Origin: Vitrella brassicaformis
Lineage: Eukaryota; Sar; Vitrellaceae
Length of the DNA stretch: 54,731 nucleotides
Direction: 5' to 3'
NCBI GenBank assembly: GCA_001179505.1
Contig: CDMY01000544.1
Location: 1-54,731 of the forward strand
Within the stretch, counting starts at the first letter, position 1. Each line of letters starts with the position of its first letter. The translations under genes were made by a program, and so were the position numbers. Positions 20,556 to 31,042 of the stretch are shown here, piece after piece. Below the pieces are notes generated by a model. The model saw nothing but the letters and a program-made list of their open reading frames with translations. It was not told the origin of the DNA and searched no databases.

Positions 20556-23500
20556 CTATTTGATCTTCGCCTCCATCTTGGTCAATCGCTCGTCCATCGA
20601 CGCCTGTCGCTCATCCATCCTCGTCAAGACTGAGGTGCAACGCAAACACAGATATGGGTGCACGCTCAACAAAGACCATCTTCATCCATCACCTGCCAGG
20701 ATCTCTGAGGGCTGCAGCACAGCGAGTGACCGGCATGAAGCGTGCTCGCCTCTGCCGTGGTGGGTCTGTAAGCGTGTTCATGTCCGTGTGTCACCTGCCA
20801 TGATGTCGGGAGACGTTGAGTCGTGGTGGTCTGCGGCCTCAATCCACTTGTCTATGCTGTCCTTGAATGCGCCCCGTGCTTCACGCCTTTCGTCAGCCAT
20901 CCACGGACTGTCAGTTTCGGTGGCGTCAGAAGACAAATTGTCAGAAGAAAACAACGACACCGTCTGACCATTCCAGAGAAATGAGACAATGCTATTGCTT
21001 GTCTCATCTGACTTGTGCTGTGACCCTCACCTGGTCGGCGTATTGGCACAGAAGGCCGACGGGCACCAGGAGGATGAGAAGGGGTGTGCACAGTACGGCA
21101 CAGTAGTCCCCCTCCCGTATCTTTTGTGGGAGATCCTCAAGCGTTTTGAAGATGAGTACAGGTGTAAAGGCGACAGCAACAAGGAGTGCGTCGACGGTGG
21201 AGTAGACGGCCTTCATCGACCAGAAGGCAATGCGGCAGAGTGACGACTGCTCCCTCCGTTGTTCGCTGATGAGGGAGGCGAGATATCGCAGGGGCTCCGA
21301 CACGACCACAGCTGCACAAACACAGACGCCCCCCCTGTGATTGGCCGGCTGCAGTTCATGTTTTTGTCGCACTGACCGATGAGGTTGAATGGCGGCGGGA
21401 GCCTCTCGTGGTGCGGCATATTCAAATACTCATTCAACACGCGAATGCGGAGCAACCTGAACTCATTGGCAAAGGGAGAGAAGGAAATTGGTACACAGAG
21501 AATCTGTATGTCTTCCTTGTTGTCGCTGTCATTTGTCTGTGTGTGTCTCTTGGTTATCTCCTGACTGGTATTGCGAGGTCTGCGTCTCTTCGATCGCCGC
21601 ATACGTCGACGCCTAACAGACAGAGAGGGAGACAGAGATGAAGTGGGCTCCAGTTTGACACACTCTCGTGTCTGTCTTACCATGATGGCGATGAGCAAGT
21701 TGAGCTATTGAGAAATGGGGAGAGAGAAGACAGGGAATTCTTATGTGTGGCTCGTCAATCGGTACTGAGTGCATGAGTAGTGTCCACGCACGAGTATGAT
21801 GGACGAGAGGATGGTGTAGGTGAACAGCAGGACGGCCCCAGCGTGTCGTGGCTCTCTATGGCGTTGGTCAGCGCCTCACTAAAGTCGCCAAGAGCCGCGT
21901 AGAAGCTGCACAACACAACAAGACGGACAGAGGTATGTGTCCCTTTCCTCTGTGTGTTCCCATGAGGTCCCATGCGCACAGAGTGAGTATGGCTTTGGGG
22001 AAGGAGCCGAAGTACTGGTGGTCTTCGTCGGACGAGAGGAGGGTGAAGACGCCCGCGAAGACCAGCAGGATGTAGACGTACAGACACAGAAACATGCTGA
22101 TGTCCGAAAACATCCTCACAACCGCACTGACACATACACACAGCACACACAGCATGAGACACCCCTCTATGGCTGTGCAGATGCCTTCCTCACTAACAGT
22201 ATGAGTGGTCCCACGGCTGGGTGAAGGCTGGCGGTTTGGAGGAGGCGCAGCACAAAGAGCAGCGCGACGACTATGCCCGAGCTGACCTCCGCCTCCGACG
22301 ACCACCCAATGAAGTGGATGGCGATGAAGATCGCGATCGACAAGGAGGTTCCTGCGTCGAGTCGGTTCCTGCATGAATATGCCCAGACCGACAGCACACA
22401 AACAAATGGAGCCCCCAGCACACTTGGCTCTGCCATCCTGCCTTCTACCATGAGTCGGTCCAGTACGCTGTCTTCAGACGGATGCCCTGCAGACACACAT
22501 GAAGCATGATGCGTGTCGTCGCTTCTCAGCCATGTCTCCTCTCGTCTGCCTGTCTTACTTGGAAGATTTCTGAGTCATAAAGCCCGCGCCCGTCAGCACC
22601 GAACCCCACAGCCACACCAACGGCCACACCCCCGGCAGCATCACGTCGCTGTCTCCCTTGATCGATTCGATGTGCAGCAGCACAAAGGCCACCCTGACAA
22701 CACACACAGAGAAGAGATGCCATGTGTCTCTCTGCCTCCATCGTGGTGCATGTCTGCCGTCTTACATCAGCAGCATTGACAGCACTCGGGTAATAAACAC
22801 ATCACGGGGTGTAAGCTGAACAAAGTTGAACGCTTCAAGTATCACAGGTGGTAGTTGCCAATGCTTTGTGACGAGAGAGATGCAGTTGGCTGTCACGATC
22901 ATTCGCAGCAGGGAGAAGGAGGAGACATAATCGGACTGAAGACAGAAAGGGGGAAATCTCTCGTGTGGCTTACCTTGGGTGACAACAGTGAGCGGTTCCG
23001 CAGACTCGAGCAGCGCAAACCACTCTCTCTCTTTGCCTTCAAATGACTGCTCGAAGTCCCCTAGCATGGTATCGCTGCAGAACTTGGCTGTGAGAGCCTG
23101 AACCGATTGAGTGGCAATCAAATGCAGAAATGGAAGTTAGTGTGTGTAACAGTTGGGGATTGTTTACTTCCACCCAGCCTGCCGTCTTCTCAAAGTCACT
23201 GCACGCAAAGGGGGGGAAAAAGACGCAGATTCTCATTGCCTTGTTCCGATTATCTCTTGATCTCACTCTGTCAGGGAGTCTTTCTGCCGAGACTTAACCA
23301 ATCCACGGAACTTAGAGCACCAGCGGAGACCGACGACGCCCAACGAGTAAGACCGTCTCAGGCGCTCTCCAATGCCGCGTTTCACGATGGGAAACACTTT
23401 GGGAAAGATCTCTGGCTGTGACATCTTGTTAAGGCTCTCGCTACTTTTTTCGAGTCGCTCGATGACCGCACCTCCAGCCGCGGCAAACATCGCGGCGAGG

Positions 23501-24090
23501 GCCTTCGCCTGCTTTTTATCGAGATTGTTGATGGCAAGATCGAGAGCCGTCCTTCCAGTCTGTAGGAATCACGACCAAGGACAGTTCCAGCACATGTGTG
23601 CGACTCGATAGGCGTAGTGTAGCCTACTTTGCCTTTGATCTTCCACAGCTGTGGGTTCGCCGTCAACATCACCTCCACCACATCGTCACGCACCTCAAAC
23701 AACATCTCCATGCCCGAACACTTGTCTGAGAAGCACACAGAAGCTACGTGCTGCACCATGTGTCTGTGATGCCAAGGGCGTAATGGATGGCAGACCCCAT
23801 CCCGCCCCACTCTCCAGTTGTCAGCACTTTCTCGACTTGATGAGGCGACAGACGAGCAAGGATCCTCCCCAGGGACTCCCCATCCCATACATCGATAGCC
23901 TCTTTGATGCTGTCTCTCAGTGCGAGAGTGGGCTCCCAATTGTCGGCGGCCGGGGCACCCACCAACGGGACCTGCAGACGACACACAGACGTCCGAGAGG
24001 CCTCAGACTCGACTGACACCAACACACCTGCTCGAAGCGTCTCGGTGCCTTGGTGATGTCATCGGTGACGTCAGGCAGCTGGGGCTCCAT
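20556..24090 (-). pseudogene. Ankyrin/TRP-like cation channel, copy I (frameshifted)
   Basis: About 16 short exons read from MEPQLPDVTDDITKAPRRFE (ATG 24090) to MEAKIK then TAG 20556. Ankyrin-like repeats (DVVEVMLTANPQLWKIK, TALDLAINNL) precede six hydrophobic segments. These include AIFIAIHFIGWSS, MFLCLYVYILLVFAGVF, the re-entrant region SFPKAILTL, and a 24-base exon (21681-21704) for LNLLIAIM, the TRP-type end of S6. A conserved tail follows (LLRIRVLNEYLNMPHHERLP, PPPFNLI), then an acidic helix and a short coiled coil. Copies II and III have five cytosines at the S5-S6 exon (36749-36753, 47801-47805). This copy has four (21836-21839), shifting the frame before S6. It also lacks two ankyrin exons found in the other copies. 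One base miscalled in a homopolymer is the main alternative. Confidence 0.65.
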
Positions 24091-24128
24091 CAGCCCTTGG
24101 CCACCGTCCTGCAGCAGAGGAATGTGCT

Positions 24129-24167
24129 CACTCGAGGCCCACACTCGAGGCCCACACTCGAGGCCCA
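24129..24167. repeat. Three tandem copies of a 13-base unit
   Basis: The unit CACTCGAGGCCCA occurs three times head to tail. The matching places in the other two channel copies hold one unit. The extra 26 bases change the frame of any reading that starts upstream of MEPQLPDV. This is one reason I start the channel at that methionine, which all three copies share. Confidence 0.85.
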
Positions 24168-24210
24168 CGCCATCTGCAGTGGACAGACAGACGCACACAG
24201 ACACCAGGCG

Positions 24211-24444
24211 TCAGAGGCAGCCGCTGGTCACTGTGCAGCAAGGGCATTGCAGGGTGACCTTGGGATGGTCTGTCTGTATGTGGTGGATGGCCTGCTGTCC
24301 GGCAGCGTCGCCCTCGTCGACTCTCGGCAGCTGAATGTAGCACGCCTCATCCACACCACCGGGGCGTCTGTGGCCGTCTCTCACACTGTCGCCGTCCTGG
24401 TCCTCCACACGGGGGCTGCGCTGCGTGTGCAACAAACCCCACAT
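24211..24444 (-). CDS. Conserved 77-codon leader ORF, channel copy I
   Basis: An ORF of exactly 77 codons (MWGLLHTQRSPRV..., ending TVTSGCL) lies just upstream of channel copy I. Counterparts of the same length sit before copies II (39518-39751) and III (50478-50711), with no insertion or deletion among them. The conserved core reads EACYIQLPRVDEGDAA, QQAIHHIQTDHPKV and TLQCP. It could be a uORF, a separate small protein or a first coding exon. Substitutions fall at all codon positions and the opposite strand is open too, so coding is not proven. Confidence 0.4.
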   Translation of the reverse strand: MWGLLHTQRSPRVEDQDGDSVRDGHRRPGGVDEACYIQLPRVDEGDAAGQQAIHHIQTDHPKVTLQCPCCTVTSGCL

Positions 24445-25408
24445 CTTCGCCTTGAGCGCGAGACGCTCACTGCCAGTGGCAGCCCAGCCCCCTGATGGCC
24501 CCCAACCACAGCCTCTTGGCCTTTGGGAGTCGCAGTTGAGCGACATCTACCGATGACACGAATGCATCACCTTCGTGCGCGTGTCGTGTGTGCATGCTGG
24601 GAGCCGCTCCGAGCCGTCAGATCTCACACCGCATTGCACTGATCAGAGGCGTACAAAAGGCAAGGCACCTACGCATGCAGCACGGTGGACAGACTAATGA
24701 CGGGGGGTCGTGGAACATAGCGTGGCCGCCTGCACAAATGTGCCCTTGACTGCGTGAATGCGTGAGGGTGGGTATCCCCCTGTCGGTGTGTGCCGTTCAT
24801 CTGTACGTCGGTCGTGTGTGTGTTCCTCGCTGTATACATGCATATGGCTGGCCGAAGAGCTATGTGTTGTGTGGCCAGCCGGTGAGACAGACAGATGTGG
24901 TGTGGCCAGTGCACTGCATCCATCCACGGCACGCAGACACACGTGTATTTGTAGAGGGAGAGGGAGGGATGCCCTGCCGTCTTCGTTCTGATACACGTAC
25001 GTGACGCGCAGAAGGGAAAAACTGGCATGTGTGGGTGCTATTATTCGACGACCGTTTTTCCCTTCTGCATGCGGTCCGACTTAAGCTTCATCTGTATGTG
25101 TCTACATACTTCTGTATTGTCCACTTATCCATCGCTCTCACGAACATCCATGTGTGTACTGTGCTCTCTCTCTCTCTCTCGCGTTAATTGAATCTGCCTG
25201 CAAGAGACATACACCGTTTGTGACATCAGAACCAAAGCAATTTCTCACGGAGTCAGCCAAGACGTATCAAAACACAAAAACAAAGTGCAGCAGAGCCCAA
25301 TTTCTAGGCTACGACGAGGTTGGCGGATCAGCTTTCTTGGGGCCGTCGTCACTGTATGACAAGCAGTACGAAGGCACTAATCTGCACCAACACACACATA
25401 CCACACCG
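24445..25408. other. Intergenic with a perfect inverted repeat
   Basis: The region lies between channel copy I's leader (minus) and the 3' end of the next minus-strand gene. GT- and GA-rich patches occur (24750-24840, 24950-24970, and (TC)n at 25165-25180). The only distinct structure is the 15-base inverted repeat at 25008-25068. I see no exon. Confidence 0.4.
25008..25068. repeat. 15-bp perfect inverted repeat, 31-base loop
   Basis: The left arm GCAGAAGGGAAAAAC (25008-25022) is exactly complementary to GTTTTTCCCTTCTGC (25054-25068). It lies about 340 bases past the likely stop of the minus-strand gene at 25409. It could be an RNA hairpin, a 3'-end signal or the remnant of a small mobile element. 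No target-site duplication is evident. Confidence 0.8.
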
Positions 25409-26034
25409 CTACAAAGCAGCACTGCCAGAGCTTCTCCCGCAGCAGCCGGACCTACCCTGCTCCAGTGTCGTCCGCAGCCTGCGAAACCTCATCACTTGCG
25501 GCCTCCCGGCAAATGTTGGGGGCGCTGCAAACATCCGAACAGCCGCAGACAGGAGGAGCATCAAGGCGCCGTGACAAGACCAGCTTGAAACATGACTGAG
25601 GGCCGCAAGTGTTGTCTCACCTGTCGGATGCCTGTTTGCCGTTTGTTGGCAGCAAGGGGGCGAGGGGGGGCCCGGAGCTCGCTGATGGGCTGTCGTCGGC
25701 CGGGGGGAAGGCACTGCAAACACCAAACCACCTGTCAAAAGAAGAGCACTGCGTGTGTTTTCTCTCTGTGTCAGCTACTGCTGAAGGTAATGGTGAGGGA
25801 AACAAGCGCTGTAGCCAGTTACACACAGCCGCCATGAAAATCACACACAAATTTTTTGCGATACTGTGTCTTTGCCAACTCACTTGTTGAATCGCGGCTG
25901 GAATGAGGAGACAAGGTGACGCTCAACGGCCGATGGGACCGAGAGCTCGGGCGCGGGGAAGGTGGGTGGCTGCGGGATGGGCGCCGGCCATGACAGCGAT
26001 GTCTCTTGAAATGAAGCACCACACTGTCCAATGA

Positions 26035-26094
<60 letters not shown>

Positions 26095-26734
26095 GGGGGG
26101 AGATGGAGGAGAGATGAGCGGTTTCCACATGCGGTTGGGCGTATGTCTCTTGTGTCTCTTTGACTGACCTCGAGGAATGCCATCTGCGACCAGAGTGCCA
26201 TGGCGGCGTCTGTCATGCCAGAGTTCGTCAAGGCAGTGTGAAGCGTCCGCTGGGCCTCCGGTGAGAGCATGGGGGCCACTGTGGTGAGAAAGCCAGCCAG
26301 GTCGTCTTCGGCAATGCCGTTGGCGCACCCTGCCTGCGCCGAGAGACGTCCAGGCCTCCCGATCATCTCCTGGGCCGAATCGGCGATGTGTTGGGATTCG
26401 TGTGGTTCGAGGATCGACCGTGCTCTGCAGTACGCTGCCAAAGCTGCGACAAGAGAGGATCGATGATCCACACGAGAGGCCTCCTAGTCAAGTTTCTCTC
26501 TCTGTCTGAATGACCGACTGACCTGCGAAAGGACGAAATGTCATGCCATCGAGGGAACAGAGCAACCTGAAGCGGTCGTAGTCACCCAATGACCTGAGAC
26601 AGCACAACACAGGCGTTGAAAGCCGTTTCCACCACCCCCCAACGAACCCTTTTAATTTTCCCATACTTGGTGAACTCGGTCACTTGGGTCCATTTCGCTT
26701 CTAGGATGCACTGCCGTAGGTATCGCACAGCCAT
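25409..26734 (-). CDS. Unrecognised protein, multi-exon
   Basis: Reading from ATG 26734 (MAVRYLRQCILEAKWTQVTE), about six exons join. The main blocks are SLGDYDRFRLLCSLDGMTFR, a helical middle (AAYCRARSILEPHESQHIAD, DDLAGFLTTVAPML, MALWSQMAFLE), a Pro/Ser-rich part (SWPAPIPQPPTFPAPELSVP) and an Ala/Arg-rich end reaching a stop near 25409. The 3' exon assignments are weak. An intron carries the (AC)n/(GA)n microsatellite near 26040-26100. The gene starts only a few bases past the end of the BTB-like reading frames, so the two may once have been one gene. No family recognised. Confidence 0.4.
26035..26100. repeat. (AC)n-(GA)n-(G)n microsatellite
   Basis: A composite simple repeat lies in an intron of the minus-strand gene: AC dinucleotides, then GA dinucleotides, then a run of G. 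On the coding strand it is the C/T- and GT-rich intron end that precedes many acceptors in this genome. Confidence 0.9.
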
Positions 26735-26760
26735 GGTCTAAAATGGGTATGCGTAGACCG

Positions 26761-28285
26761 TCACGGTCGCCTTGACGGAGCTGAGCAGCACCTCCCCCAC
26801 TCCCTCGTCCGTCGACAGATTGGGGGAATACCAAACGATCTCCCTTTGCGGCTCCAAAGTGGTTCCGGCGCCGACGCCAAGAGGTGCATCGCATATCCCT
26901 TCCTGCCGCTGGCCGACTTGAACGACGAGATCACCACATCCTGTCCTTCCCTTTCGACACTCATGACTGCATGCACTCGGTAGCATGCGCACGCTGCCGG
27001 GCGAGAGGCTTCCACCGTGCCGCTCGCCCTCAGATTGAAATTAATCGCCTCATTCAGCGGTCGCTCCTGGTTGTCGGCAGGGTTGAGATAGGGGTAGGTG
27101 GAAAAGGAAAAGTTGGCTTCCAGTGTGGCCGTGATGGGGGGCAGGAGAAGCCGGCCGCATGTGCAGAGCGGGTCCGTGCACGTGCACCTTAGGATGAAGG
27201 GGTTGCAAAGGGGGCTGCAGTTGTCCTGGGTGGCGAAGGGGCGGATAAGGTACTCTTTGGAAGCCAAGGTGCGCTCTTCGTCTGCGAACACATCGCCTGA
27301 ATGAGTGGATAAGCACCAATCGCACATGCAAGCAACCAACCAATCGACATGGATTGTCTGTCTGTCTTCTTTCACCTCCACAAATACCGATGGCGTCGCT
27401 GAGTGTTGGTGCGTTTGTAGATACGATCAGGAAGTTCGCCAGCTTGTCAGGGGACGCTTGCAGGTAGCCGCAGGCCATGTGGAGACACAGGTAGCTCACC
27501 AGCTTGACCACTGCACGACGAGCCCAAGGGTCCTCGGTATACCACCACGGCTGCAGCAGCTCGGGGCGCTGGAGCAGAACACGCGACACGGTCACAGACC
27601 ATTCGTCGCGATGAACCGCGCCACTGCACCATGGCCGATCGACTGGATGAGTTCCGTAGCAAACTTAGGGTCAGCAGTCCACTCGCGACGCACCATCTGC
27701 AGCACCACACGCGCAGCCACCAGCCATCCATTTCTCTGTCTCTTCCGCCCTCCCACCCCGCCCACGTCTGTCTGCCCTGTCCTCTCACCTTCCTCTCTAG
27801 GTTGCGGAGCATCATTGGGGCGCAGCCGCTGTGGAAGTAGTCGAGAGCCTTCAGTGCGTTCAGGAAATTGTGGATGGCGAGTGCGTTAAGCATGGCGGAC
27901 TCATTTTGCAGCACCACTCGTGCCGTCGTCACGTCCACCTCCCTAATCACAATGCGATGAGACTGGCCCTCGCCAAACCCGCCTGCCTCCTGCAGCGCCT
28001 GCACAGCAAACAAACACCATGGAACGGACACACGAAGCCGCAGAGCTCGTGTGCCCAAATTAGGAGCGCCCCTCTGCCTGTCTGGTTGTCTCTCTGTCTG
28101 TCCGAGTGCGGTGTGTTGATTCATGCATTGGTTACTGGAACGAAGTGCGGGAAGGTCATCAGGACGTCACGCTTGACGTGTAGCTTGTGGTCATCGCCCA
28201 CAGTCGACTCGGACTCATCTTCCCAGTCGTTGACGAACACCAGCTCGACAGAGGGGCTGAGCAGCGACCCGGACGCGGCCATCAT
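26761..28285 (-). CDS. BTB/POZ-like protein, frame uncertain
   Basis: ATG 28285 opens MMAASGSLLSPSVELVFVND, then HKLHVKRDVLMTFPHF. The latter resembles the BTB pattern in which a His-Lys-x-x-Leu segment precedes the dimerisation helices. The next exon (SHRIVIREVDVTTARVVLQN, FLNALKALDYFHSGC) fits BTB helices. Then come EWTADPKFATELIQSIGHGA, PWARRAVVKLVSYLCLHMAC, and a Cys-rich late exon (LRCTCTDPLCTCGRLLLPP). Near 27590-27610 the reading frame must change without an evident intron. Another possible change near 26890 would extend the protein to 26738. Either exons are missed, or the sequence carries indels, or the gene is decaying. Confidence 0.4.
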
Positions 28286-28639
28286 GAACGATGGTCAGTC
28301 GGGATGGAGGTGCCCGCTTCAACTTCCCTGAAGTTGCAGGGCTTTCCGTCTCCCAAATGCCGCCCCCAACTACCCCCAACGCGAGCTCAAAATAAGCTCA
28401 AGTATTGAATCGGTTCTCTCCAATGTTTGGGGCTGATTGCGATGTCTCATCGGTATGCGTATACACCGTAATCGTATACAGCCACACTTTCATTGACCTG
28501 GATGCTGCAGTCAGACAGCCATCTCTCCATCCACACACGTATCAACAATGGGACACATCGTGTACAGTCGGCCAACCGGCCAACACAACTCCCACCCAAG
28601 GAAAAAGAACTCCGCCCGATAAGATGAGAGACAAGCCAA

Positions 28640-30924
28640 TCAGCTACTGCCCGTTGACTGTGCTGCCTTCAGCACCAGTGTCGACCCCTCCCACCCCACC
28701 TTGAAGCGTCCAATCACATCGTTAGGGCACCGGTCGGTCACCAGCTGCCGCAGCTCGGCGCGCAGCTCGTCATTGAAGCCCAGAAAACAGACCAACCGCA
28801 GCTCCAGTTTCTCCAGCCCACGCACCCTCAGCAACGACGCCACACTCGCGAACGCCCCCTCGGCCGCATCATTGATGTCATCCAGGTTTGTCGTGATGGT
28901 CGCTGCATCATGCCGTGCACACACACAGACAAAGATGTCCGTGTCTGCATGTTCGTCGTCCACCCGTGCCGCCCTCCCTCATTCACTCACCAATAAGGTT
29001 CACCGCCAGCTTCTTGATCGTTGGCAGCTCACTAGCCACGTCGCCCAACGTCAGCCCATCCCGGCCCACATGCTCGACATCACAGCTGAACGTCTGCAGC
29101 CGCCGGCCACTGCCGATGGTCTGCAACAGCTGCCGCACCGTCCCCTCACGCACGGCCGACCCCACGAGCACATCGGCCAGTGCTGGCATGTGGCTGGCCA
29201 TCATCCCCGCCACCTCACACGCAATGGCCCCGCCCACGCGCAATGTGGTCGCCTTGGGCATCGCCGCGCTTTTGAGGTGCAACAGCACGGCTGGCCGGGG
29301 CGGGTCTTGATGTCCCTCGGGAAGCGTCAGGCCGTGTGCCTCGCCGACGATCACCCGCTGGGCCTTGCTGAATGTGAGAGCCGATGCGACCTCTCGAGCC
29401 GTCTCGCTGACGTAGCCGATGCTCGAGTCAATCACATTCTGCTGTGTGCACAGCCACCTGACCTCATGTGCGTTGGAGGCCATCTGCTTGAGCGATTCCT
29501 TGACGAAAACCGACGAGTAGATGGGCAGCTCGTCCAGCAGGGACACATCGAAACGCGACACACGCAGGTTGCTGATGGTCACGGCCTGCAGGATGTCCCG
29601 TGTGGCACCGACGGCCGCCACGAGAGACTCGACGGCCTCCATGATGGGGATGATCGATGCGTCGATGGTGTTGCTGTTGCTGGAGAGCCCGTGTCGATCC
29701 AGTGCCAGAGTCACCGATTCCAGCGAGCGGCACCCTCTCGCCACCAGAACGTTCTGCACACAAACGCATCCACCGATGCACATCGTCTTCTTCCCGTCTC
29801 TTTGCCTGCTCACCCGCAGCCGATTGATGCCATGTCTGTCGGCAAATCCCACCAGTCTCAGCACACCGATGGTCTGCAGACTCCGCAGCCGGCCCTCCTT
29901 CCCCTTGCCCTCCTCAACCCGCTCCAGCACGTCGGCCTTGTCGCTGGCAGTTGAGTTGACCTGCAGGTGCCGCAGCTTCTCAGACGTCCGCACGAACGCG
30001 CCGAGAGTGCTCTCATCACACCGAAAGCGGTAGTCGGCCTCCACCTCTTGAAGTGCAGGCATACTGAGTCGGTGGCCGAGAAGTCGGTACTCGTCGCGCA
30101 GGCCCTCTACTGACGATAGGGCGGCGAGCTGGGCGGGGGAGGGAGGGGCGGGGGGAAGAATGGGGTGTCTCTGCTCAAGCGCCCATCTGTCTGCGCACGT
30201 CAGGTCGTCATCGATGGCTCTCTCGAACCGGATGGAACGCAATGAGCCCTTGTCGGGATGCACGACGAAGGGTCCGCCTTCATCCAGCATCATCTGCCGC
30301 CTCCCATGCGCGTGCCCCTCGATGATAGAAATGAGCGTCCCGATGCACCACCTTGGCCCAAACTCACACCAGGGGTAGCGATGGACAATCTCCTTCAGCT
30401 GGTGGAACAGACGGCCCCATTGCGAGGCTGAGTTGAGCGTCATCGCTTCCCAGAAGGCGCATGTGTGCCGTGAAGCGCTGATCATGATGTTGGTGTAGCG
30501 CGCTGCAGCGCCCCGGATGACGGGGTGAGAGAACAGGGCTGCCAGCTTCCACAACGGAAGGAACGCGGTAATCAGACAGAGGACGTCATTCGGCTGATCG
30601 ATTCAACACAAGACACACACACACATGATCAGGTGACCCTCCTATGGCCCGTGTGGTGGTGTGCGATTACCAAATCAATGCTTTCTGGTTTACCATCCCT
30701 GTCGGGCACCGAAACAACCGAGTGGAAGGAGTGGTACAGCTCACTGTCGGCACCGGTGCTCTCGGCATCAACCTGACAGGCAAGCAAACATGACGTGGCA
30801 CACCTGGATGCCCCAGAACCCCAGGTGTGAACCATTCACGCCTGACCTGGTCTTGGTGAATCTCGAAGAACTTTTCACCAGATGAAACCTCACGAGGTGT
30901 CTGCATCTCTTCGTCACCGTCCAT
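28640..30924 (-). CDS. F-box-like / leucine-rich repeat-like protein
   Basis: Five exons run from ATG 30924 (MDGDEEMQTPREVSSGEKFF) to TAG 28640. An N-terminal helical module (LPNDVLCLITAFLPLWKLAA) has the spacing of an F-box-like domain. After it come many short leucine-rich segments (LRHLQVNSTASDKADVLERV, GVLRLVGFADRHGINRLR, CRSLESVTLALDRHG, TISNLRVSRFDVSLLDELP, LEKLELRLVCFLGF), which suggest LRR-type repeats. The intron 29754-29813 is 60 bases and in frame, so it could be read through or retained. A substrate-adaptor role in ubiquitin ligation is possible but inferred only from the layout. Confidence 0.6.
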
Positions 30925-31042
30925 TTGCTTGACCTTTTCTCCCGCCGCTGTGGTGCGAGCTAACTTGAAGAAGCAATCGCGAAGAGGTTGAGGGCGAGAA
31001 GCGAAGGAATGTAGAACCACAGCGCTTGCTTTGCGCGCATCG

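Noticed and set aside
23920-24495. Long plus-strand ORFs antisense to the 77-codon leader, also open in copies II and III
   Set aside because: They run across minus-strand channel exons and their splice sites and have no ATG-led start of their own. They probably reflect GC-rich codon bias opposite another frame.
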